64,000 nucleotides of DNA, taken from assembly GCA_964570685.1 (NCBI GenBank), contig CAZMZC010000003.1:1-64000 (forward strand). Direction: 5' to 3'. This DNA comes from UBA1189 sp964570685 (lineage in GTDB: Bacteria > Bacteroidota > Bacteroidia > Bacteroidales > Bacteroidaceae). Each line of letters begins with the position of its first letter. The first letter of the stretch is position 1. The notes under the pieces are model-generated. The model saw nothing but the letters and a program-made list of their open reading frames with translations. It was not told where the DNA came from and did no database searches. Made by a program: the position numbers and the translations under genes. This document shows, piece after piece, positions 16,472 to 25,230 of the stretch.

Positions 16472-18631
16472 ATGAAGGTTTATAAAACTAACGAAATCAA
16501 GAACATTGCCCTTCTTGGCAATGACGGCTCAGGTAAAACCACCCTCACAGAAGCGCTGCTCTATGAGAGTGGAGTTATAAAACGCCGTGGTAGAATTACG
16601 CAAAAAAACACTGTCAGCGACTACTTCCCCGTAGAGCACGAGTATGGCTACTCGGTATTCTCTACCGTATTCAGCTGTGAGTGGAACAACAAGAAACTCA
16701 ATATCATCGATTGCCCGGGTAGTGACGATTTTGTAGGTGCTGCTACATCGGCCATTACGGTGACCGACACCACTATCTTGCTGCTCAATGGTCAGTATGG
16801 CTCTGAGGTGGGCACACAGACACACTTCCGTTACACCGAGCAATTGGGCAAGCCCGTCATTTTCCTTGTGAACCAACTCGATAACGAGAAGTGCGACTAC
16901 GACAACATCGTAGAGCAACTCAAGAGCATCTATGGCCCGAAGGTGGTGCCCGTACAATATCCAGTACAGACAGGTCCCGACTTCCACGAACTCATCGACG
17001 TTCTTTTGATGAAGAAGTACTCTTGGAAGCCCGAGGGTGGTGCTCCCATCATCGAGGAGATTCCCGCTTCAGAGATGGAGAAGGCCAAGGAGTGGCACAA
17101 GGTACTCGTGGAGGCTGCTGCCGAGCACGATGAGGGCTTGATGGAGAAGTTCTTCGAGACCGAGTCGCTCACCGAGGATGAGATGCGTGAAGGTATCCGC
17201 AAGGGTATGGTAAGCCGCGGTATATTCCCCGTATTCTGTGTATGTGCCGGTAAGGACATGGGTGTTCGCCGTTTGATGGAGTTCCTCGGCAACGTGGTTC
17301 CCTTCGTAGACGAGATGCCTGCCGTAGTAAATACCAAGGGTGAAGAGGTGAAGCCCGATCCCAATGGCCCCACATCACTCTATTTCTTCAAGACAGCTGT
17401 AGAGCCCCATATCGGTGGCGTACAATACTTCAAGGTGCTCAGCGGTAAGGTGCGCGAGGGCGACGACCTCACCAATGCCGACCGTGGCTCCAAGGAGCGC
17501 ATGGCTCAGCTCTTCTGCTGCGCCGGTGCCAACCGCTTCCCCGTAGAGGAGCTCGTTGCCGGTGATATAGGCTGTACCGTGAAGCTCAAGGATGTGAAGA
17601 CTGGTAACACCCTCAATGGCAAGGATTGCGATTGGCAGTTCGACTTCATCAAGTATCCTAATGCCAAGTACTCTCGTGCCATCCGTCCCGAGAACGAGGC
17701 CGATATGGAGAAGATGATGACCATCCTCAACCGTATGCGTGAGGAAGACCCCACATGGGTTGTAGAGCAGAGCAAGGAGTTGCGTCAGACCATCGTGCAC
17801 GGTCAGGGCGAGTTCCACTTGCGTACATTGAAATGGCGTTTTGAGAACAATGAGAAGCTCCCCATCCGCTTTGAGGAGACCCGTATACCTTATCGTGAGA
17901 CTATCACCAAGGCAGCCCGTGCCGATTATCGTCACAAGAAGCAGTCGGGTGGTGCAGGCCAGTTCGGCGAGGTACACCTCATCGTAGAGCCTTACTACGA
18001 GGGTATGCCTACTCCCGATGTCTATAAGTTCGGCAATCAGGAATTCAAGATTAGCGTGAAGGGTCAGGAAGAGCACACCTTGGAGTGGGGCGGCAAGCTC
18101 GTCTTCATCAACTCTATTGTGGGTGGTAGCATCGACGCACGCTTCATGCCTGCTATCCTTAAGGGTATTATGAGCCGTCTGGAGCAGGGTCCGCTCACCG
18201 GTTCTTATGCTCGCGACGTGCGCGTCATCGTATACGATGGTAAGATGCACCCGGTAGACTCTAACGAAATCTCCTTCATGCTTGCAGGCCGCAACGCCTT
18301 CAGCGAGGCCTTCCGCAATGCTGGTCCGAAGCTCCTCGAGCCTATCTACGACGTAGAGGTACTCGTGCCGTCCGACAAGATGGGCGACGTGATGGGTGAC
18401 CTTCAGGGTCGTCGCGGTATGATTATGGGTATGAGCAGCGAGAAGGGTTACGAGAAGCTCGAAGCTAAGGTGCCCTTGAAGGAGATGTCATCATACTCTA
18501 CCGCACTCAGCTCACTCACTGGTGGCCGTGCATCGTTCAACATGAAGTTCGCAAGCTACGAACTCGTGCCCATGGACGTACAGGAGAAACTGGTTAAGGA
18601 GTTTGAGGCTAAGCAACAAGCTGAAGACTAA
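16472..18631 (+). CDS. fusA2: elongation factor G2, alternative EF-G
   Basis: 719-residue paralogue of translocase EF-G with all five domains: GTP-binding fold (1 to about 285), domain II, and domains III-V to the end (domain IV RADYRHKKQSGGAGQFGEVH). The nucleotide site is changed: P-loop GNDGSGKT at 16-23 (normally AHIDAGKT), switch I RGIT replaced by EYGYSVFS (57-64), G3 DTPGH replaced by DCPGS (80-84) so the catalytic His is Ser84, and G4 NKMD replaced by NQLD (134-137). This matches Bacteroides EF-G2, known to support translocation without GTP hydrolysis and needed when carbon is limiting and in the gut. Single gene with its own promoter and terminator. Confidence 0.88.
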   Translation: MKVYKTNEIKNIALLGNDGSGKTTLTEALLYESGVIKRRGRITQKNTVSDYFPVEHEYGYSVFSTVFSCEWNNKKLNIIDCPGSDDFVGAATSAITVTDTTILLLNGQYGSEVGTQTHFRYTEQLGKPVIFLVNQLDNEKCDYDNIVEQLKSIYGPKVVPVQYPVQTGPDFHELIDVLLMKKYSWKPEGGAPIIEEIPASEMEKAKEWHKVLVEAAAEHDEGLMEKFFETESLTEDEMREGIRKGMVSRGIFPVFCVCAGKDMGVRRLMEFLGNVVPFVDEMPAVVNTKGEEVKPDPNGPTSLYFFKTAVEPHIGGVQYFKVLSGKVREGDDLTNADRGSKERMAQLFCCAGANRFPVEELVAGDIGCTVKLKDVKTGNTLNGKDCDWQFDFIKYPNAKYSRAIRPENEADMEKMMTILNRMREEDPTWVVEQSKELRQTIVHGQGEFHLRTLKWRFENNEKLPIRFEETRIPYRETITKAARADYRHKKQSGGAGQFGEVHLIVEPYYEGMPTPDVYKFGNQEFKISVKGQEEHTLEWGGKLVFINSIVGGSIDARFMPAILKGIMSRLEQGPLTGSYARDVRVIVYDGKMHPVDSNEISFMLAGRNAFSEAFRNAGPKLLEPIYDVEVLVPSDKMGDVMGDLQGRRGMIMGMSSEKGYEKLEAKVPLKEMSSYSTALSSLTGGRASFNMKFASYELVPMDVQEKLVKEFEAKQQAED

Positions 18632-18667
18632 AGATTAGGAACAAGAATAGTTTAAGGTTTTTTTCAG

Positions 18668-18704
18668 GAGGCTGCTTGTCGTGATGACAGGCAGTCTCTT
18701 TTGT
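18668..18704 (+). terminator. intrinsic terminator of fusA2
   Basis: Hairpin GAGGCTGCTTGTC (18668-18680), loop GTGAT, GACAGGCAGTCTC (18686-18698), two G-T pairs, then TTTT. Confidence 0.75.
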
Positions 18705-18782
18705 GTTACGCTGTGTTATCTCTTATGATTTAACTGTTGAGGTGCAGGCAAAACATTTACAGGGAATCATTGTTTTGAGTGT

Positions 18783-20186
18783 ATGAAGATGAGATTTTTT
18801 GTATGCTCGATAGTTGCTATGGTGACCTGTTCTCTTTGGTCTCAACATTTGATGCTTAGCTTCTCTGAAGCTGAAGCTCATATGCTTGCATCAAACGAAG
18901 CACTGAAGGTGGCTGAGGCGGGAGTCTCTATAGCCAAGTATGAGCAGGGCAAGGCTCGTGCTTGGTGGTGGCCACAGCTACAGGCCCATGGTATGTATGC
19001 CCACTTGTCAGAGCAGGTCGAAGTGCGCCAGCCGTTGTCACGGTTTACCGACCCAGCTAAAGCGTATGTGCAGAGTATATTGCCCTCTGAAACACTCATC
19101 ACGGGGTTGTTAGATAGAGTGGGGGAGTATACCCTGACCTTTCCATTGCTCCCTCAAGACATTACCTCGATAGGGCTTACTGCTGAATGGGTGGCTTTTA
19201 GCGGAGGCAAACGGCTATATGCCGATAGGGTAGCTCGCAGGCTGGTAGATGTGGCGGAGATGAACAGGCAGAAGGTGACAGCTGCAGAGCAGATACAGCT
19301 TGTAGAACGTTATTATGGACTGGTGCTATCTCGGCAGGCTGAGGTTGTATACCGCGAGCGCTACGAGGGGATGCAACGACATTATAAGGATGCTATGCGG
19401 TTAGAAGAGGTGGGGATGATCGATAAAGCTGCCCGCCTGTTTGCTCAAGTAAATATGGAGGGGGCTGCTCGTGCGTGGCAACGTGCCAGGAATGTGGAGC
19501 GAACGGCACAGACGGCCTTGAAACAGCTCTTGGAAATGGAGGAAGACACACTGCAGATACTCCCCTCGTCGCCTTTGCATATTAATGGCCATCTGCCTGC
19601 TGAGTCCACCTTCATGGCGGCCATGCGCAGTGCTAACCCTACATTGGGCATATTGCATCTTGAGGAGTGCATTGCTCGTGAAAAACTCCGTATAGACCAG
19701 AGTGCCTACTTGCCCGACATTGCTCTGTTTGGCAAACAGACACTCTACGCTCACGGTCTTCCCAGCAATCTGCTGCCACGCACTGTTGTGGGTGTAGGCT
19801 TTACGTGGAACCTTTTCGATGGGCTGGAGCGCGAGCGGCAGGTGGCGCAGACACGCCTTACACAGCAGTCGCTGGCATGGAGCCGTGATGAGGCCGAAGG
19901 TGAACTCGAGGTGGCGGTATCGGAACTATACGCCACATTGCTGCAGTCGCGTGATGAGGTTGGGGTGCTGGGCAGCAGCATTGCGCTGGGCGAGGAGTTG
20001 CTGCGTATGCGTCGCATAGCTTTTGCCGAGGGTATGGCTACTTCGGCCGAGGTTATAGATGCTGAGAATACCCTCTCCGAGACCAAGTTGGCGCGTCTCG
20101 CCGCCTGTTATGCCTATAATGTGGCGTTGGTGAATCTGTTGGCATTATGCGGCATTACCAATGAGTTTGGAGATTATATTCAATGA
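18783..20186 (+). CDS. TolC family outer membrane efflux protein
   Basis: 467 residues with a signal peptide (cut after about residue 20, SLWSQ). Two repeats of long helices and beta segments form the usual TolC layout: QLQAHGMYAHL and SIGLTAEWVAFSGGK in the first half, DIALFGKQTLYAHG and GVGFTWNLFDGLERERQ in the second. It would be the outer-membrane exit duct for the export system in the next three genes, which follow with gaps of 3 bases or overlaps. No TonB box or lipid anchor is seen. ATG at 18783; a second ATG two codons later is possible. Confidence 0.9.
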   Translation: MKMRFFVCSIVAMVTCSLWSQHLMLSFSEAEAHMLASNEALKVAEAGVSIAKYEQGKARAWWWPQLQAHGMYAHLSEQVEVRQPLSRFTDPAKAYVQSILPSETLITGLLDRVGEYTLTFPLLPQDITSIGLTAEWVAFSGGKRLYADRVARRLVDVAEMNRQKVTAAEQIQLVERYYGLVLSRQAEVVYRERYEGMQRHYKDAMRLEEVGMIDKAARLFAQVNMEGAARAWQRARNVERTAQTALKQLLEMEEDTLQILPSSPLHINGHLPAESTFMAAMRSANPTLGILHLEECIAREKLRIDQSAYLPDIALFGKQTLYAHGLPSNLLPRTVVGVGFTWNLFDGLERERQVAQTRLTQQSLAWSRDEAEGELEVAVSELYATLLQSRDEVGVLGSSIALGEELLRMRRIAFAEGMATSAEVIDAENTLSETKLARLAACYAYNVALVNLLALCGITNEFGDYIQ

Positions 20187-20189
20187 TAT

Positions 20190-21197
20190 ATGGAAAGGAA
20201 TCGTAAATATCTTGCCATCGCTTTCGCCTCGTTGCTGGCCGCGGTGGTGATTATTACGGTGGCGGGACTGCTGTTGGCCCGTAAGCCGCCCCTCACGTTG
20301 CAAGGGCAAGTGGAGGCTACGGAGATACGCATCAGTGGTAAGCTGCTGGGCCGTATCGACTCCTTCCGGGTGAAAGAGGGTGATGACGTGCGGGCTGGCG
20401 ATACATTAGTGGTCATCAACAGCCCCATCGTGCAGGCTCAGTACCGCAAGACCGAGGCACTGCACCAAGCCACCATGGAGGAGAACCGCAAGGTCGACCG
20501 TGGTACACGCAGTCAGGTCATCGCTTCGGCCTACCAATTGTGGCAAGCTGCAAAAAGCCAGGCCGAGTTGGCCGAAAAGACTCACGCGCGTATACATATA
20601 TTATATACCGATAGCGTGGTGCCCCGCCAGCGCTACGATGAAGCCGAGGCTGCCATGCTGTCGGCCCGTGCTGCCGAGCGCTCGGCCTACGAGCAGTACC
20701 GCTTGGCCCTCGAAGGGGTACAACGTGAAGACCGTGAGGCGAGCCGCAATATGGTGGCTGCCGCAGCCAGCAGTGTCGATGAGGTGGCGGCGCTACTCGT
20801 CGATGCCAAGCTGACGGCTCCTGCCGATGGACAGATTGCAGGCATATACCCCAAGCGGGGCGAGCTGGTGGCGCCCGGTGCACCCATCATGAACCTCGTG
20901 GTGCTGGCCGACAGCTATGTGGTATTCAACGTGCGCGAAGACCTGATGCCCCACTTTCGCCTCGGCAAGTACTTTACAGCCCGGGTGCCTGCCCTTGCTC
21001 GCGACGATATCCCCCTTGAGGTCTACTACATCAGTCCGCTCGGCAGCTTCGCCACGTGGAAGTCCACGAAGCAGGCGGGCAGCTACGATATGCGCACCTT
21101 CGAGGTGCGCCTGCGCCCCACAGTCGCTGTCGAGGGCTTGCGGCCGGGGATGACGGCGATACTCGAGTTGGAGGCCTCCCCCAACCCCCTCCCATAG
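20190..21197 (+). CDS. HlyD family periplasmic adaptor
   Basis: 335 residues: one N-terminal membrane anchor (about 7-30), a biotinyl-lipoyl-like part (GQVEATEIRISGKLLGRI and GDTLVVINSP), a long coiled coil (about 85-195), then the second lipoyl half (LTAPADGQIAGIYPKRGE) and beta domain. It links the ABC permeases to the TolC duct. The stop codon and last residues (SPNPLP) lie in a CCCCTCCC...GAGGGGG repeat, so the natural C-terminus may have been changed by that repeat. Confidence 0.9.
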   Translation: MERNRKYLAIAFASLLAAVVIITVAGLLLARKPPLTLQGQVEATEIRISGKLLGRIDSFRVKEGDDVRAGDTLVVINSPIVQAQYRKTEALHQATMEENRKVDRGTRSQVIASAYQLWQAAKSQAELAEKTHARIHILYTDSVVPRQRYDEAEAAMLSARAAERSAYEQYRLALEGVQREDREASRNMVAAAASSVDEVAALLVDAKLTAPADGQIAGIYPKRGELVAPGAPIMNLVVLADSYVVFNVREDLMPHFRLGKYFTARVPALARDDIPLEVYYISPLGSFATWKSTKQAGSYDMRTFEVRLRPTVAVEGLRPGMTAILELEASPNPLP

Positions 21198-21235
21198 AGG
21201 GGGCTTTCAGTCATCGCTGAGTTTTAGGATTCTCT
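21176..21235. repeat. CCCCCTCCC palindromic repeat at the end of the HlyD gene
   Basis: CCCCCTCCCATAGAGGGGG forms a small hairpin that contains the HlyD stop codon, followed by TCATCGCTGAGTT. The same trailing string (CATCGCTGACTT) occurs at 42712-42723 after a similar C-run/G-run hairpin, so this is a dispersed repeat family. Confidence 0.6.
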
Positions 21236-21280
21236 TTTTTTGTCTTTAGTCGCCATTCTTGAAAAATATTCTCTAAATAG

Positions 21281-22591
21281 ATGGACAATATTTGCAATGA
21301 TGCCCGAGTCACCCCTCCTTGGGCCGACGCGAGAGAGCGTCGGTTGCGACGAAGAGAGGTTTACCTCTCTCGAGGAGTCTCGCTTGCGAGCCTTTGGCAG
21401 GGGGGAGGCCCCTTCCTCCGCGAACTACATCGCATGACCTCGCGCCGCATCTACCTCGTGGCAGCCGTGGTGCTTCCCCTGTTTCTGATAGCCTTTATGG
21501 CCACCATCTTCGGCACGGGGCAGATGGAGCATATCCCCGTCGGGGTGGTCGATGCCGATAATACGGCATCGTCGCGTAGTGTGGTGCGCAGCATCACGGC
21601 AGTGCCCACCTTTGACGTGACCCGCCACTATGCCGACGATGCGGCGGCAAGGGCGGCTGTGCAGCGCAAGGAGATCTATGGCTACCTCTCCATCCCGCCC
21701 CGCTTCGAGGCCGACATGCTGCGTGGCGAGGGTGCCACACTCTGCTACTACTACCACTATGCGCTGCTGGCTGTGGGTGGCGAGGTGATGAGCGCTTTCG
21801 AGCAGGCCTTGATACCGGTGCGCTTGGCTCCCATCGTGGTCGAGACCGTTACCTTAGGTGCTACGGAAGAGAACATCGAGACCTTCCTGCTGCCCATGAC
21901 GAGCGACGACCACGCACTCTACAACCCTTCGCTCAACTACTCCACCTACCTCACACTGCCCATCTTCTATATCATGTTCCAGATACTGGTACTTCTGGTG
22001 ACGCTCTATGCCATAGGCTCCGAGCGCAAGGAAGGATATTGGCATCCTGGGCGTAGGGAAGGATCTCGGATGCAACTCCCATGGCTCGCCTCGGCTCGCG
22101 GCAATATCCTCGTGGCACTCACTGGCAAGCTGTTGCCCTACACGCTGCTGTTCGTCTGCGAAGCTCTGCTGGCTAATGTTGTTTTCTTCCATTGGGTGGG
22201 CATCCCCTTTGCAGGCGACATGTGGCTGTTCTCCCTGCTCACTATCCTTTTCGTGCTGGCTACGCAGAGTGTGGCCGTGCTGCTCTATACGCTGTTGCCT
22301 GCGCTGTCGTATGTCATCAGCATCGTTTCCATGGTAGGTTCGCTGGGCGCCACGCTCTCGGGCCTCACCTTTCCGCTTCCCGCCATGCATCCTATTGTGC
22401 AGTATGCCGCGCTGCTCTTCCCCGTGCGCCACTTCACGGTAGCCATGCAGCAGCTTGTCTATTCCGATGCAGGCTTTGCTGCCTGCTCCTCCTCGTTGGC
22501 CGTGCTCTGCCTGTTTCCTTTGGCGACACTGCTGCTACTTCCTCAATTAAGACGAATCCTCCTTGTGCATCCCCATGATACGTTGGAATAG
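21281..22591 (+). CDS. ABC-2 type permease, first of two
   Basis: Membrane subunit of a YhiI/YbhS-like ABC-2 exporter: one helix near residue 60 (IYLVAAVVLPLFLIAFMATI), a large periplasmic loop (VGVVDADNTASSR onward), and five helices in the C-terminal half. The reading frame is open from 21281, but residues about 10-44 are encoded by a multi-hairpin repeat (21312-21408) and do not look like the family. Family-like sequence begins at FLRELHRMTSRRIYL; the next ATG is 21434. The start is therefore uncertain. No ATPase gene is in the operon, which is usual for this Bacteroidota arrangement. Confidence 0.85.
   Translation: MDNICNDARVTPPWADARERRLRRREVYLSRGVSLASLWQGGGPFLRELHRMTSRRIYLVAAVVLPLFLIAFMATIFGTGQMEHIPVGVVDADNTASSRSVVRSITAVPTFDVTRHYADDAAARAAVQRKEIYGYLSIPPRFEADMLRGEGATLCYYYHYALLAVGGEVMSAFEQALIPVRLAPIVVETVTLGATEENIETFLLPMTSDDHALYNPSLNYSTYLTLPIFYIMFQILVLLVTLYAIGSERKEGYWHPGRREGSRMQLPWLASARGNILVALTGKLLPYTLLFVCEALLANVVFFHWVGIPFAGDMWLFSLLTILFVLATQSVAVLLYTLLPALSYVISIVSMVGSLGATLSGLTFPLPAMHPIVQYAALLFPVRHFTVAMQQLVYSDAGFAACSSSLAVLCLFPLATLLLLPQLRRILLVHPHDTLE
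21312..21408. repeat. multi-hairpin repeat inside the ABC permease gene
   Basis: Three perfect hairpins in a row: CCGACGC/GCGTCGG (21324-21343), AGAGAGGT/ACCTCTCT (21353-21370) and CTCGC/GCGAG (21379-21390), enclosed by CCCCTCC (21312-21318) and GGGGAGG (21402-21408). It is read in frame. Confidence 0.7.
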
Positions 22592-23792
22592 ACTCCCTCT
22601 TCCGTTTCGTGTGGTATGGCACGAGCTGCGCGCCATCGCCACCAGCTACTCCGTGCTGTTGGTGCTCGTGGGTGGCGTGTTCTTCTACGGACTGCTCTAC
22701 AACTACATGTACGCCCCCAATGTGGTGCGCGAGGTTCCTGTGGCGGTGGTCGACCACTCCCACACCGCCCTCAGCCGCCAGTATGTGCGCTGGCTCGATG
22801 CCACCCCCGATGTGGCTGTCGCCTATGAGCTGCCCGATATGTCTGCCGCCAAGTCCCTGATGACCGAGGGCAAGGTTTTCGGCACGCTCTATCTGCCCCG
22901 CGATTTTGCCACCCTCCTCTACGAGGGTCGCCCATCGGTATACCCCTTCTATGCCTCCACCGACGCCTTCCTCTACTACGAGGCTATGGAGCGGGCCAAC
23001 CTTCTGGTGATGGAGGCCATCGACGGCGACTACCGCACCGCATTGCTTCCCCTCCTCTCCGTGCAGGGCTTGGCTGCCGTAGCCACGCAGCGCCCCGTCA
23101 CGGTGGTGGGCACAGCACTCTACAATCCCACCGAGGGGTATGGCATCTACCTCATCCCCTCCGTGCTGATGATTATCATCTTTCAGACCCTCATGATGCT
23201 GATTGCCATGACATCAAACCGCACGAGCGAGGCTCTTCTTGGCACTCAGCTCGACGAAGGTCAAGGGAAACTGTCAACGGCTCTCTCCCTTGTGTGTGGC
23301 AAGAGTATCACCTACGCACTGCTCTACGCCGTGTTCTCCCTCTTCCTGCTGGGTGCGCTTCCCCTTCTCTTCGATATCCCCCATGCTGCTTCGGGGTTGA
23401 GCCTTACGGTGCTGCTGGTGCCCTACATTCTCAGCACCTCGTTTCTGGGGCTTGCGTTGTCGCGGTGGTACTCCGATGCCGAGGCCCCCATCCTCCTCAT
23501 CGCCTTCTTCTCCATCGGCCTCATCTTCCTCTCCGGTGTGTCGTTCCCGCTGGAGCTGATGCCCTGGTACTGGCGTGCCATGCACTACGTCATCCCTGCC
23601 GCTCCTGCCACCTTGGCCTTCGTCAAGCTGAGTGCCATGGAGGCTTCGCTACGCGACATCGCTCCCGAGCTCATCACCCTCTGTGTGCAGACCATCACTT
23701 ATTTCCTGCTGGCTGTGGCCACCTATCGCAGAAAACTGAGAGGGCTGAGATTCAATGGAGTTAAGGCTCGACAGACGGCTCCCGAAAAATAA
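22575..23792 (+). CDS. ABC-2 type permease, second of two
   Basis: About 405 residues with the same plan as its neighbour: N-terminal helix (YSVLLVLVGGVFFYGLLYNY), periplasmic loop (VPVAVVDHSHTALSR), then five helices. The loop string VAVVDHSHTALSR aligns with VGVVDADNTASSR of the first permease, so the two form a paralogous pair. ATG at 22575 is chosen over TTG at 22563; it overlaps the end of the first permease by 17 bases. With TolC and HlyD it makes a four-gene export operon, substrate unknown. Confidence 0.88.
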   Translation: MIRWNRLPLPFRVVWHELRAIATSYSVLLVLVGGVFFYGLLYNYMYAPNVVREVPVAVVDHSHTALSRQYVRWLDATPDVAVAYELPDMSAAKSLMTEGKVFGTLYLPRDFATLLYEGRPSVYPFYASTDAFLYYEAMERANLLVMEAIDGDYRTALLPLLSVQGLAAVATQRPVTVVGTALYNPTEGYGIYLIPSVLMIIIFQTLMMLIAMTSNRTSEALLGTQLDEGQGKLSTALSLVCGKSITYALLYAVFSLFLLGALPLLFDIPHAASGLSLTVLLVPYILSTSFLGLALSRWYSDAEAPILLIAFFSIGLIFLSGVSFPLELMPWYWRAMHYVIPAAPATLAFVKLSAMEASLRDIAPELITLCVQTITYFLLAVATYRRKLRGLRFNGVKARQTAPEK

Positions 23793-23827
23793 TTGACGTT
23801 GTTGTGCGGTAATTCGGAAAGTTTTCA

Positions 23828-23835
23828 TACCTTTG
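23828..23835 (+). promoter_or_regulatory. promoter -7 box of the structured RNA
   Basis: TACCTTTG followed by CAC, a full match to TAnnTTTG. A GTTG near 23801-23804 lies at the right distance for the upstream element. Expected start of the RNA is about 23840. Confidence 0.6.
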
Positions 23836-23839
23836 CACT

Positions 23840-24061
23840 GATGATATGGCTACAAGGTCGTGTCGTCAAGACATTTTGGTAAAATAGAAGCGTTATGCTC
23901 TCTTGTAGTTTGAAAACCTGAGAAACTTTCAAATTTGAGATACAAGGATTGCATGATGGCTCTGCGCGTTTCGCGTGGGCTGTTATCTCCATTTCTGTAT
24001 CTCGGGTTTTCTCAGGACCTTCAAACTAAGGCGTGGCATAGCAGACCACGCTTCTTTTTTT
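23840..24061 (+). ncRNA. rod-shaped structured RNA, candidate 6S RNA
   Basis: No gene fits here. From promoter to poly-T the segment folds as one rod: GAAGCGT (23887) with ACGCTTC (24048), TATGC (23894) with GCATA (24036), TAGTTTGAA (23906) with TTCAAACTA (24020), CCTGAGAAA (23917) with TTTCTCAGG (24008), TTGAGATACA (23935) with TGTATCTCGG (23996), then a roughly 15-base bubble on each side and an apical hairpin with GCGCG/CGCG (about 23960-23980). An alternative terminator stem GCGTGG/CCACGC (24031-24051) precedes TTCTTTTTTT. Length, rod shape and central bubble fit 6S RNA (ssrS; Bacteroidales-1-like). The identity is inference; that it is a structured RNA is well supported. Confidence 0.55.
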
Positions 24062-24102
24062 GCTTTGGCTTAATTGATGTATAACTAATAAAAAGAAAAA
24101 TT

Positions 24103-24792
24103 ATGAAGAAAAAGCTTCCCGTATTTGTGCTTGGCGCGTTAATGATGTTCGTGGTTTCTTGTGAGAAAGAGACTGAAATTGACAATAAAGAGGAACTTGG
24201 AACAGAAAATACCGACACCTTTTTGGTGGAGGCTGTAGATCTTGGCTTGTCTGTGAAATGGGCAAGTCATAATGTGGGTGCCAAGTCTCCTGAGGATTAT
24301 GGTGGTTACTATGCTTGGGGCGAGACTGAAGAGAAAAGTGAGTACACTGTTGATAATTATAAATATGGGAAAGATCTAGACGGCAATGGTGAATTGGCTG
24401 TAAGTGAAGTTGATATGGCTCCTAATATCAGTGGAACTTCTTATGATGTAGCTCATGTGAAATTGGGGAACGGTTGGCGTATGCCTACAGAAGATGAAAT
24501 CTTAGAGCTCTGTAACAAGTGTTCGTGGGAAGATGTTGAGGTCAATGGAGTGAGGGGAAAGAAAATCATTGGCCCTAATGGGGCTAGCGTATTTCTTCCT
24601 GCTGCAAGATTTCGTGAAGGTGATGGGTATGATAATCGTGATGGTTGGGGTAGCTATTGGTCGGGGACATTGAGTTGGGTATATGAAGACAGCTATCTTC
24701 CCGTAGGCTTCTTCTTTACGCCTCATTCTGAAACTTGTCGTAGTTTCTATAGTTTTCATCTAGGCCTCACCGTCCGTCCTGTCAAAGAATAA
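24103..24792 (+). CDS. lipoprotein with a Fibrobacter-type paralogous domain
   Basis: 229 residues. A lipoprotein signal ends at FVVSC (Cys20), so the mature protein is anchored in a membrane, followed by an acidic linker. The domain starts at EAVDLGLSVKWASHNVGA and continues with GGYYAWGETEEKSEY, GNGWRMPTEDEILELC and SYWSGT; this is the wording of the Fibrobacter succinogenes major paralogous domain found in many surface lipoproteins of gut Bacteroidota. Role unknown, presumably at the cell surface. It lies 41 bases after the poly-T of the structured RNA. Confidence 0.85.
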   Translation: MKKKLPVFVLGALMMFVVSCEKETEIDNKEELGTENTDTFLVEAVDLGLSVKWASHNVGAKSPEDYGGYYAWGETEEKSEYTVDNYKYGKDLDGNGELAVSEVDMAPNISGTSYDVAHVKLGNGWRMPTEDEILELCNKCSWEDVEVNGVRGKKIIGPNGASVFLPAARFREGDGYDNRDGWGSYWSGTLSWVYEDSYLPVGFFFTPHSETCRSFYSFHLGLTVRPVKE

Positions 24793-24805
24793 ATATCTTC
24801 TCTGT

Positions 24806-24954
24806 TACGGCGGATATGCACTATCCGTCGTCCTTGAATATTAGGGTCTTTGACCCGAGAAGACCGAAGAGCATCCTCGGATGATACATCCGAAAGAGAA
24901 ATGAATTAGTAATAATAGCAGTCTGTACGAACAGGTTGTCCGGCTGTCCTTGCT
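24806..24954. repeat. intergenic hairpin repeat, copy A (left of the Fic gene)
   Basis: About 149 bases matching 26369-26515 at about four in five. Inner hairpins: CGGCGGAT...TATCCGTCG, GGGTC...GACCC and CATCCTCGGATG, ending in GGTTGTCCGGCTGTCC. A shortened copy of its first half is at 24961-25025. The remaining bases to 25230 hold only a short frame after TATCTTTGC near 25130 and the Fic promoter. Confidence 0.7.
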
Positions 24955-24960
24955 TCCTGT

Positions 24961-25025
24961 CACGGCGGATGTCTCCTATCCGCCGTTGACGAGTGTAAGG
25001 GTCTGTGACCCGGAAAGCAAGGGAA
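24961..25025. repeat. intergenic hairpin repeat, partial copy
   Basis: Holds CGGCGGATGTCTCCTATCCG and GGGTCTGTGACCC, the first two hairpins of the repeat at 24806 and 26369. Confidence 0.6.
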
Positions 25026-25202
25026 GTAAAAGACTTCATTACGGAAAGTTTTAGGTAAATTGATGCGAATGGAGGGCTATTCTCGTCATATTTTGATGCG
25101 AATGGTTTGTCTATTCGCATCATTGTGCTATCTTTGCATCATGGAAGCGAAGATAGGCTCCACTCGTTGGAAATAAAACCAGTTTTATTCACTCGCTTGC
25201 TC

Positions 25203-25210
25203 TATCTTTG
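25203..25210 (+). promoter_or_regulatory. promoter -7 box of the Fic gene
   Basis: TATCTTTG followed by CACC, 20 bases before the Fic start codon; a full match to TAnnTTTG. Confidence 0.65.
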
Positions 25211-25230
25211 CACCCAAAAGCAGAAGTGTT

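Noticed and set aside
17375..18250. Long minus-strand frame of 291 codons inside fusA2
   Set aside because: Antisense shadow of a conserved EF-G gene; no promoter or homology.
25125..25176. Eleven-codon frame after TATCTTTGCATC before the Fic gene
   Set aside because: Too short to support; the promoter-like box may belong to the repeat. Recorded only as a possible leader.
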